From assembly GCF_002078605.1 (NCBI RefSeq), contig NZ_MSJR01000003.1, positions 1-64,000 on the forward strand: 64,000 nucleotides of DNA, given 5' to 3'. This DNA comes from Salegentibacter sediminis. GTDB taxonomy: Bacteria; Bacteroidota; Bacteroidia; Flavobacteriales; Flavobacteriaceae. The position numbers and the translations under genes are program-made. Position 1 is the first letter of the stretch; each line of letters starts with the position of its first letter. This document shows, piece after piece, positions 44,279 through 54,368 of this stretch. The notes beneath the pieces were generated by a model. It was not told the origin of the DNA, made no database searches, and saw only the letters and a program-made list of their open reading frames with translations.

Positions 44279-46909
44279 ATGAGGAAACTATTAGCTTTAG
44301 CGTTGTTTTTAACAACTGCTACCATTTTTGCTCAGGGAACCATTACCGGAACGGTGATTGATTCTGAATTGAACAGTCCCCTTCCCGGTGCTACTGTTAT
44401 GGAAGTAGGTACCAATAATGGGACAACTACCGATTTTGATGGAAACTTTAGCCTGGATGTGAATTCGGCTACAGGTAGCATCAGTATTTCCTTCGTAGGT
44501 TACGAAAAAATTACCAGAAGGTTTAACGTAGCTCAGGGTGCGACTCAAGACCTTGGAAGAATTAACCTTAGTCCTGATGCCGATGCCCTTTCTGAGGTGA
44601 TCGTAGTAGGAAGAGGAGTAATTGACCTCGAAGAAGACCGTAGAACTCCTATCGCGGTTTCAACTATTACAAAAGCTGAGATTCAGAAAAAAGCAGCTGG
44701 TAACGTTGAATTTCCTGAAATTCTTAAAAACACTCCTTCGGTTTATGTAGCAAACCAGGCAGGTGGGTTTGGTGATTCACAAATGTTTCTTCGTGGATTT
44801 AGCCAAAACAACACAGCATTCCTTTTAAATGGTCAGCCTATTAACGGGATGGAAGATGGTAATATGTACTGGTCTAACTGGTCTGGTATTTCAGATATCG
44901 CTAATGCTGTCCAGGTACAACGTGGACTAGGTTCTTCTAAGCTTGCAATTTCTTCTGTAGGTGGTACCGTAAACATTGTTACTAAAGCTACTGAAAGAAG
45001 CGAAGGTGGTTTTGTAAGAGGTATGGTTGGAAATGGAAGCTACCTTAAAGGTACCGTTTCTTATGATACCGGAATTAACGACAACGGATGGGGCTTTTCT
45101 TTCCTATTAGATCACTGGCAGGGACACAGCAAGTATGCTGATGGAACTAAAGGACAGGGACAGAATTACTTTTTCTCTGTTGGTAAGAAAATGGGAGATC
45201 ACAACTTTAACTTCCTTCTTACCGGTGCTCCACAATGGCACGACCAGAACTTTTCTAAAAGTATGGACCTTTATGAAGAGTATGGTGTAAAGTATAACAA
45301 TAACTATGGTTTCTTAGATGGTGAATACCTAACCAGCCGAAGAAATTATTACCATAAACCTGTTACTAACTTAAACTGGGACTGGAATATTTCAGATAAA
45401 TCAGATCTTTCTACTGTAGTTTACGCTTCGTTTGGTCGAGGTGGCGGAACAGGAACATACGGAAACGGTCCTAACTATATTGACAACGGAATTGATTCAA
45501 ATCCAAGTGGAGCCTTTACTCAAGATGGATTAATAGATTGGGATTTTATCAAGAACGATTATAATGCTTCTATAGAAGGAGGATTAAGTGAGGGATACAA
45601 TGGAACTTTACTAAGAGCTTCTGTAAACAACCATGCCTGGTATGGTGCGGTATCTAACTTTAGTCACGATACAGAGACCGGATGGGCGTTTAACGTTGGT
45701 GCCGATTTGCGTTGGTACACTGGAGACCACTTCCGTCAACTTACCGATCTTTTAGGTCTTCAGGGAAGAATAGAGCCAATGGGAAGCCGTCCTGATGGTT
45801 ATGTGGTTTCTGAAACTTTTGAAGCTAACCCATGGTCTGCTTTGTTTGATTATGCCGATGAAGATCAACGAATCAACTACGATTATTCTGAAGATATTAA
45901 TTACCAGGGAGGATTTGGACAGGTTGAATATGCAAATGATATGTTCTCTGTATTCTTCCAGGGGGCTGTGTCTAACCAATCATACCAAAGAACAGACAGA
46001 GGTAACTTCGCGACTGCTAAAACTTCAGAGAAAGTAAATAAAACCGGATATAACCTAAAAGGTGGTGCATCTTTTAATATCAATGAGCAAAATGTTGTTT
46101 TTGCTAACGTTGGTAAATATTCCCGTCAGCCTTTTCTGGATAACATTTTCCCAAGCTATTCTGATAATACCGAGCTTGCAGATCCAGAAGTTGAGAACGA
46201 AGAGATCTTTGGTTTGGAAGCAGGTTACCAATTTGAAACAGCTGACTTCCAGGCTAACCTTAATGCCTATTACACCAAATGGGAAAACAGATTCTTAAAC
46301 GCTTCTGGTGAATACAATCCAAGTGGAAGTGAAGTTCCAGATTACGCTGATGCTTCTTTCCTTTTCACCAATATTGGGCAGGTTCACCAGGGTCTTGAAT
46401 TAGATGTTAAATATCGTCCTGTTTATGGATGGACGCTTAAAGCTTATGCAACTATTGGGGACTGGAAATATGATGGAACAACTCCGGTTAGGGTAAGAGA
46501 TAATGAAACAAATTCATTTGTTGACGAACTTGAGGCTAACCTAACTGACACCAATGTTGGTCTGGCTCCACAATCTTCTTTCGGACTTGGTACTGATGTT
46601 CAAATCACTGAGAAATTCAGTATGGATATGGACATCAACCACTTCGCAAATCTATATGGTTTTGTTGATGTAGAAGATGTAGCTTTCGCTACTCTTGAGG
46701 GTGATACTTACCAGTCTGAAAAGCTTGATGCTTACACTCTTGTTGACCTTGGAGCATCATACCAATTTGATCTTGGAGCTCAGAATATCCAGTTAAGAGG
46801 TAACGTTTATAATTTGTTCGATAACGAATACATTAACCAAAGAGACCAGTATGGGTACTATTACGGTAATGGCCTTACCTGGAACTTCTCTGTTAAATAT
46901 AACTTCTAA
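44279..46909 (+). CDS. TonB-dependent outer membrane receptor
   Basis: This 876-aa protein has a signal peptide (ending IFAQ), a carboxypeptidase-like domain (about 22-110), a plug with GGFGDSQMFLRGFSQNNTAFLLNGQPINGMEDGN-type sequence (about 150-185), and a barrel ending in VKYNF. The codon choice is regular and the gene reads like a highly expressed receptor. No SusD partner or substrate enzymes are close, so the ligand is unknown. It forms its own unit with a promoter region upstream and a strong terminator downstream. Confidence 0.93.
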   Translation: MRKLLALALFLTTATIFAQGTITGTVIDSELNSPLPGATVMEVGTNNGTTTDFDGNFSLDVNSATGSISISFVGYEKITRRFNVAQGATQDLGRINLSPDADALSEVIVVGRGVIDLEEDRRTPIAVSTITKAEIQKKAAGNVEFPEILKNTPSVYVANQAGGFGDSQMFLRGFSQNNTAFLLNGQPINGMEDGNMYWSNWSGISDIANAVQVQRGLGSSKLAISSVGGTVNIVTKATERSEGGFVRGMVGNGSYLKGTVSYDTGINDNGWGFSFLLDHWQGHSKYADGTKGQGQNYFFSVGKKMGDHNFNFLLTGAPQWHDQNFSKSMDLYEEYGVKYNNNYGFLDGEYLTSRRNYYHKPVTNLNWDWNISDKSDLSTVVYASFGRGGGTGTYGNGPNYIDNGIDSNPSGAFTQDGLIDWDFIKNDYNASIEGGLSEGYNGTLLRASVNNHAWYGAVSNFSHDTETGWAFNVGADLRWYTGDHFRQLTDLLGLQGRIEPMGSRPDGYVVSETFEANPWSALFDYADEDQRINYDYSEDINYQGGFGQVEYANDMFSVFFQGAVSNQSYQRTDRGNFATAKTSEKVNKTGYNLKGGASFNINEQNVVFANVGKYSRQPFLDNIFPSYSDNTELADPEVENEEIFGLEAGYQFETADFQANLNAYYTKWENRFLNASGEYNPSGSEVPDYADASFLFTNIGQVHQGLELDVKYRPVYGWTLKAYATIGDWKYDGTTPVRVRDNETNSFVDELEANLTDTNVGLAPQSSFGLGTDVQITEKFSMDMDINHFANLYGFVDVEDVAFATLEGDTYQSEKLDAYTLVDLGASYQFDLGAQNIQLRGNVYNLFDNEYINQRDQYGYYYGNGLTWNFSVKYNF

Positions 46910-46933
46910 GAATATCTAAATTATATATTCTTG

Positions 46934-46962
46934 AAACCACCCCTTTTGGGGTGGTTTTTTTG
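46934..46962 (+). terminator. Terminator of the receptor gene
   Basis: AAACCACCCC (46934-46943) pairs perfectly with GGGGTGGTTT (46948-46957) around TTTT, and the T-run continues to 46961. Confidence 0.95.
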
Positions 46963-46994
46963 TTTTAGGGTAAATTCAAATTTTTTAGTCTTTT

Positions 46995-47711
46995 TTAATC
47001 CTGAACCTGGAAAATTATAGGTAAGGCATAACTTACAATAACAGGTTTTCCACGTTGTTTTCCGGGTTGCATTTGAGGTAAAGCTTCTATTAATTTTACG
47101 GCTTCTTCTTCCAATTTAGCATGTGGCGCCCGTGCTTGAATATTTATTATATTTCCTTTAGTATCGATTTGAAATAGAATGGTAATTCGGTTTACCCCAC
47201 TGAGTCCTAGTTCACTTCCCAGGTTTTTATTGAAATTTTTATTCACATAATTGGTAATATTTTCACTCATACAATTTTTCCTTAAAGCATTATCTTTTAG
47301 AGCTCCACACCCGGGGTAAATGGGCACGTCTTCAATGAAAGTAAAAGGCACCGTTTCAACTTCTTCATCAGGTTTATGTTCAACTATTTCTTCTGGCTCC
47401 ACAAAATCATCCAGGCTTGTCTCGGTTGATTTTATATCATCCTCTTTAAGCTCGGGCTCGTCTTTAATAACTTCAATTACATCTGGAATTACGGGAGGTT
47501 TTGGAGGCGGATTATTCATCGGTTCGGTAACCGGTATCACTTCCTCTTCCAGAGGATCTAAGTAAACCTGTTGCTTAGCGAAGTCTTTCTTATCATAGGT
47601 CTTCCATTCTATTAGAAGGAAGCTGGCCAGCAAGCCGGCGATAAGTCCTATGGATAAAAACAGGTTTGATCTTTTCTGGAGGTCGGCTTTGGCATTTTTC
47701 TTAGGTTGCAT
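46995..47711 (-). CDS. TonB-family energy transducer
   Basis: This 238-aa protein has one N-terminal membrane helix (about residues 17-35), a proline- and acid-rich periplasmic linker (about 50-110, with NPPPKPPVIPDV), and a C-terminal TonB domain (about 145-235). The domain has VNRITILFQIDTKGNI and the family end IIFQVQD. Two cysteines flank the start of that domain (YPGCGALKDNALRKNC). It passes proton-motive energy to outer membrane receptors such as those in this window. ExbB/ExbD are not adjacent. It is convergent with the receptor gene. Confidence 0.92.
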   Translation of the reverse strand: MQPKKNAKADLQKRSNLFLSIGLIAGLLASFLLIEWKTYDKKDFAKQQVYLDPLEEEVIPVTEPMNNPPPKPPVIPDVIEVIKDEPELKEDDIKSTETSLDDFVEPEEIVEHKPDEEVETVPFTFIEDVPIYPGCGALKDNALRKNCMSENITNYVNKNFNKNLGSELGLSGVNRITILFQIDTKGNIINIQARAPHAKLEEEAVKLIEALPQMQPGKQRGKPVIVSYALPIIFQVQD

Positions 47712-47921
47712 AAGATATTAGATTAAAAGTTAGTAAACATTCGATGATAAGGGCAATAGAGTGGCTAGTATTTTGAATGGAAATCAATTAAAATGCCAAA
47801 ATTTTAATATAATGGAAGTTTGGGGCTTTGATTTAGGAACCCATATGCCTCTTTTAAACTATGAAGTACATTTAAGTGGCTTTTTTATAGAAAATCCTAT
47901 CTTTACTAAAAATTTAAATTT

Positions 47922-48365
47922 ATGTATCCAACCATACAATTCATACATTCTTATTGGGCTTATCTTGTCCTCATCGTTTTGTTTGTAGCCTCCGTAAATT
48001 CAATTATAGGTTATGCCTCTAACAAGGAATATGGGGCGACCAATTTTCGCCTTGCACTGTTTAGCCTTATCACCTCACATATTCAATTGTTAATTGGTCT
48101 TGTCCTGTATTTTGTAGCTCCCTATTTCAATGCTTTTTCTGAAGTGGGAATGGGTGGTGTCATGAAAGATTCTACACTTAGACTCTACAATGTTGAACAT
48201 CCTTTAATTATGATTATTGCGATTGTACTTATCACCGTAGGCTACTCTAAACATAAAAAGAAACTCACCTCGCAGCCAAAATTCAAAATCCTGGCTATCT
48301 TCTATACCATCGCATTAATTTTAATGCTTAGCAGGATACCCTGGAGTACCTGGCTTAATTTTTAG
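47922..48365 (+). CDS. Small four-helix membrane protein
   Basis: This 147-aa protein has four predicted transmembrane helices (about 10-28, 45-66, 90-110 and 122-140). Histidines fall near helix ends (HSYWAYLVL, SHIQLLIG, EHPLIMIIA), and relatives in Flavobacteriia are often labelled cytochrome b-like. The His pattern would allow haem binding, but this is not proven. It stands alone with 210 bases upstream, and its 3' end overlaps the convergent nuclease gene by 11 bases. Confidence 0.7.
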   Translation: MYPTIQFIHSYWAYLVLIVLFVASVNSIIGYASNKEYGATNFRLALFSLITSHIQLLIGLVLYFVAPYFNAFSEVGMGGVMKDSTLRLYNVEHPLIMIIAIVLITVGYSKHKKKLTSQPKFKILAIFYTIALILMLSRIPWSTWLNF

Positions 48366-49428
48366 GAACAACTTCCTTTATAAGATAGATATATACCGGG
48401 AAATGGTCGCTATAGCCGCCTACGTAGCCTCCGTACCCATAACTTCGGAAGGGATATCCTCTATATTGCCCGCTGGGAGTATGTAAATAGTTTTTATTAA
48501 AGATACCCGCTTTGTAGAATTGATATTGAGAATAATCTTTCTGAAGAAATCCGCTGGTAAGCATTATCTGGTCAAAGAGATTCCAGGCATCACGATAAGC
48601 CAAAGTGCCCAGCCCTTGTTTGAGCATATTTTCCATAGGATTATAGATTTCCCTAATGTCAGTCTCTTCGGCATTGGCTTTAGTCTTTAAAACCTCTTTA
48701 AAACTTTTATTGGTTGGATCATCGTTGAAATCACCCATACTTATAATTTTCGCATAGGGGTCTACCTGAAAAAGAGAATCTATGATCTTTTGGTTCAGCG
48801 CAGCAGCTTTTTCCCTTTTATAACTACTCCGGGCTTCACCGCCACTTCTGGATGGCCAGTGATTTACCATAAAATATATTTTTTCACCATCCAACAATCC
48901 GCTAACTACCAGTTGATCTCTTGTGTATACGCGTTTTTCAGAATCTATAAAATCATAGATCATAAGCCGGCGGGATTGGGAATTGGTGATTTTAAAAATG
49001 GATTTCTTATAAAGCAATGCAACATCAATTCCGCGTCGGTCGGGAGAATCGAAATGTACTATTCCATAATCTGAAGCTTTGAGGGCCTCCTCATTCAGAA
49101 GATCTTCCAGCACCCGCCGGTTTTCTACTTCACAAACTCCTATAATAGTAGGGGAGACTCCTGTGACTTCCTTACCAATATCAGCGAGCACTTTTGATAT
49201 ATTCTTTAGCTTGTCCTGGTATTTTTCTTTTGTCCATACATCTTTGCCTTCCGGTGTTCGATCATCGTCGAAGGTAAAAGGATGATTTTCGGTGTCGAAT
49301 AGATTCTCAACATTATAGAAGGCAATGGTATTGATTTTAAAATCCCGCTTTTCCTGGGCCAAACCATATTCAGCAAAAATCAAAAAACATAGATAAGCGG
49401 TTATCACCGGTATTTTTCCCCTAAGCAT
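48355..49428 (-). CDS. Secreted endonuclease/exonuclease/phosphatase-family protein
   Basis: This 357-aa exported protein has a signal peptide (ending GLAQ) and the EEP fold. Active-site blocks are FYNVENLFD, GVCEVENRRVL with the metal-binding Glu, NHWPSRSGG, GDFNDDP and the final SDHFPVY with the catalytic His. EEP enzymes cut nucleic acids or phosphodiester/phosphate esters. Exported relatives in Flavobacteriia are thought to release phosphate or nucleosides from extracellular DNA. It is divergent from a TonB receptor and a DUF5689 gene, with about 100 bases between, so one scavenging module is plausible. Confidence 0.88.
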   Translation of the reverse strand: MLRGKIPVITAYLCFLIFAEYGLAQEKRDFKINTIAFYNVENLFDTENHPFTFDDDRTPEGKDVWTKEKYQDKLKNISKVLADIGKEVTGVSPTIIGVCEVENRRVLEDLLNEEALKASDYGIVHFDSPDRRGIDVALLYKKSIFKITNSQSRRLMIYDFIDSEKRVYTRDQLVVSGLLDGEKIYFMVNHWPSRSGGEARSSYKREKAAALNQKIIDSLFQVDPYAKIISMGDFNDDPTNKSFKEVLKTKANAEETDIREIYNPMENMLKQGLGTLAYRDAWNLFDQIMLTSGFLQKDYSQYQFYKAGIFNKNYLHTPSGQYRGYPFRSYGYGGYVGGYSDHFPVYIYLIKEVVPKN

Positions 49429-49529
49429 TTCCTTACAAAAAATTTAAAAACAGCCATATAATGTACTGATTTTATGATTATTAAAAAATAATTAGCTAAA
49501 ATTATAAGATAATATTGGGGGGATTTTCA

Positions 49530-52343
49530 ATGAAGAAATCAATTATTCTTATAGGTTTTTGGCTTGGTTTTAATTCGGGGTTCGCACAGGAAACCTCTGT
49601 AAAAGGAAGAGTAGTTGATGCTGTTACTTATAAAAATATCCAGGGGGTGATTGTCGTAATAGAAAATACTTCTCATACCACGAACACCGATGAAGTTGGG
49701 AGCTTTAAGTTTACCGGCGAGAACTTACCAGTTGGCAATAAGGTCCTGCATTTCTCTAAAGAGAGCTATTTAGATTTAAGATTGCCCGTGGTTATTGAAC
49801 CGAGAGTTGAAAAGGACCTGGACCTGATTCCCTTTCAAAACGATCTCTTGCAGGAACAGCTTCAGATAAGCACCATTAGTCTTTCTGCCGATGAACTCAA
49901 CGAAGATGAAGCCAGTGTAGATAATATTGCTGGACTCCTGCAAGCCTCCCGGGATGTCTTTCTAAATGCTGCTGCCTTCGATTTTAGTCAGACATTCTTC
50001 AGGCCACGCGGATATGACAGTGAACACGCTAAGGTTCTCATCAACGGGATTGAAATGAACAAAATTTTTACCGGCCGTCCGCAATGGAGTAACTGGGGCG
50101 GCCTGAACGATGTGCAGCGCAACCAGGTGTTTTCTATGGGATTTGCTCCCAGTGAAGTTAGCTTTGGTGGACTGGCAGGAACCACAAATATCATCATGCG
50201 GGCCTCCCAGTACTCCCGGGGTGGGAGAATTTCCTACGCTTTTGCCAACCGAAGTTACAATGGCCGGGTGATGGGAAGTTACAGTTCTGGCGAATTAAAG
50301 AATGGCTGGGCTTTTTCTGTTTCGGCTTCCCGAAGGTTTGCGGAAGAGGCTTATAACGATGGGACTCTTTATGATGCCAATGCGTTTTATATTGCCGTGG
50401 AAAAGAAATTAAATGAATCTCACAGTGTAAATTTCACCGGGTTCTATACACCAAATATCAGGGGAAAATCTTCCCCTAATACCCAGGAGGTATTCGATCT
50501 TAAAGGGAGACGCTATAATGCTTACTGGGGTTATCAGGATGGTGAAATGAGAAACTCCAGAGTACGGGAAATAAAAGAACCCGTGCTGATGCTCAATCAT
50601 TTTTGGAAGGTTTCAGATAAAACTGAAATAAATAGTAATATTCTTTTTCAGTTTGGAAAGACCGGGAATAGCCGCATAGATTATGGGGGAACGCGGCTGG
50701 TAATGCTCAACGATCAGGAAAGCTTTATTGGAGGTGGGGCAAACCCAGACCCTACATATTATCAAAAATTACCTGGATATTTCTTGCGTTTTAGCGATAA
50801 TCCAAATTATGAGGCCGCTTTTAGAGCCAGGGATAATTTCAATGAAGAAGGTCAACTGGATTGGGCGAAATTATATGCTGCCAATCAGAGTGCCGGTTAT
50901 AGTATCTATGCTTTAAGTGAAGACCGGAATGACGATAAGCTCATGAGTGCTAACGCGATTATTTCCTCGGAATTAAGCCCAAACATAAGTCTTAATTCTA
51001 AACTATCTTTTACCAGCTTGAAGAGTCATAATTTTGCTTCTGTAAAAGATTTGTTGGGAGGAAGCGGATATTTAGACATCGATATTTTTGCTGAGGGTGA
51101 TGCCGAAACTTCTCTCGGAGATCGTGCCCAAAGCGATCTCCAAAACCCTAATCGAATTGTGGGGGTGGATGAACCTTATAAATATAATTTTGAACTACAC
51201 GCCACAAATACTGAAGCATTCCTCCAACTTCAATTTAATTATTCCCAGGCCGATTTTTATTTTGGGGCAAATTTCTCTCAATCTACATATCAGCGAAACG
51301 GACTATTCCAGAATGGGAATTTTCCGGATAATTCCTTAGGCAAAAGCAAGAAACTTGAATTCACTGGCTATGGACTCAAGGCCGGAGGGACCTATCGGTT
51401 AACGGGGAGGCATCTTTTTAGTGTAAATGCCGCATATCTAACAAAGCCGCCCAATTTGCGAAACTCCTTTTCCAATTCCCGTCAAAACAATGAAACCGTG
51501 GTAGATATTGATACAGAGAAAATCTATACGGCAGATTTAAGTTACCGATATCAGGCACCAAAATTAAAAGCAAGACTAACGGGTTATTTTACCCAAATCA
51601 ATGATGCTACCGAGATATCTTTTTATTATGCCGATGGGCTTTCAGGCCTTGGCCGTACCAGCACCACTGCTTTTGTACAGGAAATTCTATCGGGAATAGG
51701 AAAACGTCATTTTGGCGCCGAATTAGGCTTAGAATCACAAATAACTACAACAATAAAACTAAAGGCTGCAGCAGCGGTGGGTCAATATACCTATAGTAAT
51801 AATCCGTATTTATATTTAACATCAGATGATTTTCACGAGGCGGTACATTACGGGACCTCTTATCTTAAAAACTACCGAATTGCCGGAGGACCACAACAGG
51901 CGGTACAACTTGGTTTTGAATACCGCGACCCGGGTTTTTGGTGGTTTGGTACCAGCATTAATTTTTTCTCACATGCCTTTCTTGATATTAGCCCGCTAAG
52001 TCGTACAGCAAATTTTAAACAGGATACAGATGGCCTGCCCTTGCTTAATTATGATGAAGATATTGCCCGGGAATTACTGGAACAGGAGCAATTCCAGGAG
52101 TATTTTCTGATAAATGTAATTGGCGGTAAATCCTGGCTGATAAAAGGGAAATACCTGGGTTTTTTTGTAAGCCTCAATAATATTTTTGACGAGCTGTATA
52201 AAACAGGTGGATTTGAACAGTCTCGTAATGCCAATTACCGAACCTTAAAAACCGATCAGAATAGAGATTATCCAGTTTTCAACCCTAAATACTGGTATGG
52301 TACGGGCGCAAGTTATTATGCAAATATTTATGTGAGATTTTAA
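49530..52343 (+). CDS. TonB-dependent outer membrane receptor
   Basis: This 937-aa protein is taken from the ATG at 49530, which gives a clean signal peptide (MKKSIILIGFWLGFNSGFAQ); the frame is open five codons more to a TTG at 49515. A carboxypeptidase-like domain (about 22-100) and plug (about 110-235, with FFRPRGYDSEHAKVLINGIE) precede the barrel, which ends in ANIYVRF. The DUF5689 lipoprotein gene follows in the same direction. Together with the divergent EEP nuclease gene this suggests uptake of a breakdown product, but the ligand is not shown. Confidence 0.92.
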   Translation: MKKSIILIGFWLGFNSGFAQETSVKGRVVDAVTYKNIQGVIVVIENTSHTTNTDEVGSFKFTGENLPVGNKVLHFSKESYLDLRLPVVIEPRVEKDLDLIPFQNDLLQEQLQISTISLSADELNEDEASVDNIAGLLQASRDVFLNAAAFDFSQTFFRPRGYDSEHAKVLINGIEMNKIFTGRPQWSNWGGLNDVQRNQVFSMGFAPSEVSFGGLAGTTNIIMRASQYSRGGRISYAFANRSYNGRVMGSYSSGELKNGWAFSVSASRRFAEEAYNDGTLYDANAFYIAVEKKLNESHSVNFTGFYTPNIRGKSSPNTQEVFDLKGRRYNAYWGYQDGEMRNSRVREIKEPVLMLNHFWKVSDKTEINSNILFQFGKTGNSRIDYGGTRLVMLNDQESFIGGGANPDPTYYQKLPGYFLRFSDNPNYEAAFRARDNFNEEGQLDWAKLYAANQSAGYSIYALSEDRNDDKLMSANAIISSELSPNISLNSKLSFTSLKSHNFASVKDLLGGSGYLDIDIFAEGDAETSLGDRAQSDLQNPNRIVGVDEPYKYNFELHATNTEAFLQLQFNYSQADFYFGANFSQSTYQRNGLFQNGNFPDNSLGKSKKLEFTGYGLKAGGTYRLTGRHLFSVNAAYLTKPPNLRNSFSNSRQNNETVVDIDTEKIYTADLSYRYQAPKLKARLTGYFTQINDATEISFYYADGLSGLGRTSTTAFVQEILSGIGKRHFGAELGLESQITTTIKLKAAAAVGQYTYSNNPYLYLTSDDFHEAVHYGTSYLKNYRIAGGPQQAVQLGFEYRDPGFWWFGTSINFFSHAFLDISPLSRTANFKQDTDGLPLLNYDEDIARELLEQEQFQEYFLINVIGGKSWLIKGKYLGFFVSLNNIFDELYKTGGFEQSRNANYRTLKTDQNRDYPVFNPKYWYGTGASYYANIYVRF

Positions 52344-52484
52344 AGATGAAAGAGATGAAACCGACAGGCTGCCGGACCCAAAAATTGGCAACAAATAACT
52401 TGTCTCGATTAAATCAAGAGGAATAAGATAAGTAGTTTGGCCCGAATTCTCAATTGGGATAATAATTATAAACAGATGAGAGAG

Positions 52485-53861
52485 ATGAAAACATTTTTAA
52501 TGCTAGGATTTTTAGGATTTTCTCTGATTTCCTGCGTGAAGACCGATGATTTTGAAATCCCAAATGTAGAAACAAAAGAGTTCGAATTAGATGGGAAGGT
52601 CACTAATATTGCTGCAGTAAAAAACAATTTTGATTCTGAAAATAATGTTATCTATACTTTTTCAGAAACAGAAACCTATATGGAAGCCTATGTGGTATCC
52701 ACTGATGAAGGAGGGAATTTCTATAAGGAGCTGGTATTACAGGATCGTCCGGAAAGTCCCACTGCAGGAATACTGATTCTTGTAGATAATAATTCGCTTT
52801 TCGAAACTTTTGAATTTGGCAGAAAGATCTATGTAAGGCTGGATGGCCTTAGCCTTTGGCAAAACAACGGAGTGATTCAGCTGGGAAAACAAAACAGAGG
52901 TGATGTGGTAGCTATTCCTAACTCCCTGTTAGATGAGCATCTTATCAGAACTACCGAAACCGTTGAGATTACACCGCTCCCTTTAGAGATTTCTGAGTTT
53001 AGTACCAAACATCTTAATTTATACATTCGTCTCAATAATGTCCAGTTTAACAGGAACCTGGTGAGAGATGACCAAAGGTTTACTTTTGCCGGGGAACAAA
53101 CCGACCAGTATGATGGGGAGCGTCAGTTAGAAAGTTGTATTACCGGTGCGACCACGGTTTTATCCAGTAGTACTTTTTCCGATTTCAAATCGCTTTTACT
53201 ACCCCAGCAATCCGGAAGTATTGAAGGCGTGCTATCACGAAATTTTTATGACGAGTATTTTGTGATAGCTATAAATACGCCTGATGCCATAGATTTTAAT
53301 AAAAACCGCTGTGATCCGGTTTTTTTCTCTTGCGGAGATGTTTTAATCCCTGGCCCCGAAGTCATTTTTGAAGAAAACTTTACTAATATCACCAGCAAAG
53401 AAAAGCTGGAGACGGAAGGCTGGACCAATCTGAATGTAAATGGGGGGAACGAAAGCTTTGAACCAGGAGTCTTCGATGGTGATCGGTATATTAGAATTTC
53501 TGCTTTTAATACTGATGAAAATCCCCTGGAAGTATGGTTAGTGAGTCCACCTGTAGATTTAACCAATTCCACCATAGAGACGCTTTCTTTTGAAATTATG
53601 GCTTCCTACGATAATGCGACCATACTGGAAGTGTTAATTACTAATGAATATTCGGGAAACCCTTTGACCACCGAATGGTTGCTGTTGGATGCAAAGATTC
53701 CTGTAGGGCCTTCAAATCAGTATGGTAAAAAATATTTGAAATCCGAATTGGATATTTCCTGTCTCGATGGGGTAATAAATCTTGCCTTTAGATATTTGGG
53801 AGCAGGCCCCGATAAAACTACCACCTACGATATTGATAATATTCGTGTAACAGGGCATTGA
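52485..53861 (+). CDS. DUF5689-domain lipoprotein
   Basis: This 458-aa lipoprotein is taken from the ATG at 52485 (MKTFLMLGFLGFSLISC, Cys17); farther starts at 52437 and 52476 would spoil the signal. The N-terminal half is the DUF5689 domain, an OB-like fold (FSETETYMEAYVVSTDEGGNF, RKIYVRLDGLSL). The C-terminal part (about 300-458) looks like a choice-of-anchor or jelly-roll carbohydrate-binding fold, with EGWTNLNVNGG and the end YDIDNIRVTGH. It is likely a surface binding protein for the receptor upstream, as SusD is for SusC, but this is inference. Confidence 0.85.
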   Translation: MKTFLMLGFLGFSLISCVKTDDFEIPNVETKEFELDGKVTNIAAVKNNFDSENNVIYTFSETETYMEAYVVSTDEGGNFYKELVLQDRPESPTAGILILVDNNSLFETFEFGRKIYVRLDGLSLWQNNGVIQLGKQNRGDVVAIPNSLLDEHLIRTTETVEITPLPLEISEFSTKHLNLYIRLNNVQFNRNLVRDDQRFTFAGEQTDQYDGERQLESCITGATTVLSSSTFSDFKSLLLPQQSGSIEGVLSRNFYDEYFVIAINTPDAIDFNKNRCDPVFFSCGDVLIPGPEVIFEENFTNITSKEKLETEGWTNLNVNGGNESFEPGVFDGDRYIRISAFNTDENPLEVWLVSPPVDLTNSTIETLSFEIMASYDNATILEVLITNEYSGNPLTTEWLLLDAKIPVGPSNQYGKKYLKSELDISCLDGVINLAFRYLGAGPDKTTTYDIDNIRVTGH

Positions 53862-53927
53862 TTTTTTGCGTAAATTGAAAAATTATTATTCAAATTCAGC
53901 TTGTATATGAACTAACTTTACTAATCA

Positions 53928-54332
53928 ATGAAACTTCCTTTATCCCTCTGTTTTTTATTTTTCAGCCTGGGCCTTTGTGCCCAACAAACCCAGGACCTGG
54001 AAGGAACCTGGCGATGGACCTCTCCTAATGGGGAAGATAACTTTGAGCTTAGCCTCGAATATATCGATGGTAGCAAGATAAGAGGTAAACACTGTTCTGT
54101 ATACCATAATGGAGAAAAGATGGATTGTCAGAATAATGAAAACGATTATAGCATAAGTCTTATTAAAATAGCCAAAAATATTTACGATGGCACGATAGAA
54201 AGCAGATACAGTGCGACTGCCGGGAGAATTAGAGTTCAATACCACCCAACAGATGTTAGTTTAAGTTTTGTCTTAAAAGCATATCCCCCGGGGGAGTTCT
54301 ATTTGCCAGACAGGGCATTAATGTACCGATAA
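53928..54332 (+). CDS. Small secreted protein, DUF6705-like
   Basis: This 134-aa protein has a signal peptide (ending GLCAQ) and starts its mature part with DLEGTWRWTSPNGEDNFEL, a lipocalin-like opening strand. Two cysteines (KHCSVYH and KMDCQNN) may form a disulfide. It resembles the DUF6705 family of Bacteroidota by pattern. No function is known. The convergent gene at 54369 opens its mature part with a similar motif. Confidence 0.6.
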   Translation: MKLPLSLCFLFFSLGLCAQQTQDLEGTWRWTSPNGEDNFELSLEYIDGSKIRGKHCSVYHNGEKMDCQNNENDYSISLIKIAKNIYDGTIESRYSATAGRIRVQYHPTDVSLSFVLKAYPPGEFYLPDRALMYR

Positions 54333-54368
54333 AAAACCTATCTAAGTTGACAGCTTTTCTTTTTAATA

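Noticed and set aside
47320-47565. Serine/glycine-rich plus-strand frame of 81 codons
   Set aside because: It mirrors the acidic, proline-rich linker of the TonB gene on the other strand; the low-complexity protein is an artefact.
47761-47988. 75-codon frame upstream of the small membrane protein
   Set aside because: It overlaps the start of the membrane protein in another frame, has no family likeness and covers what looks like the promoter region.
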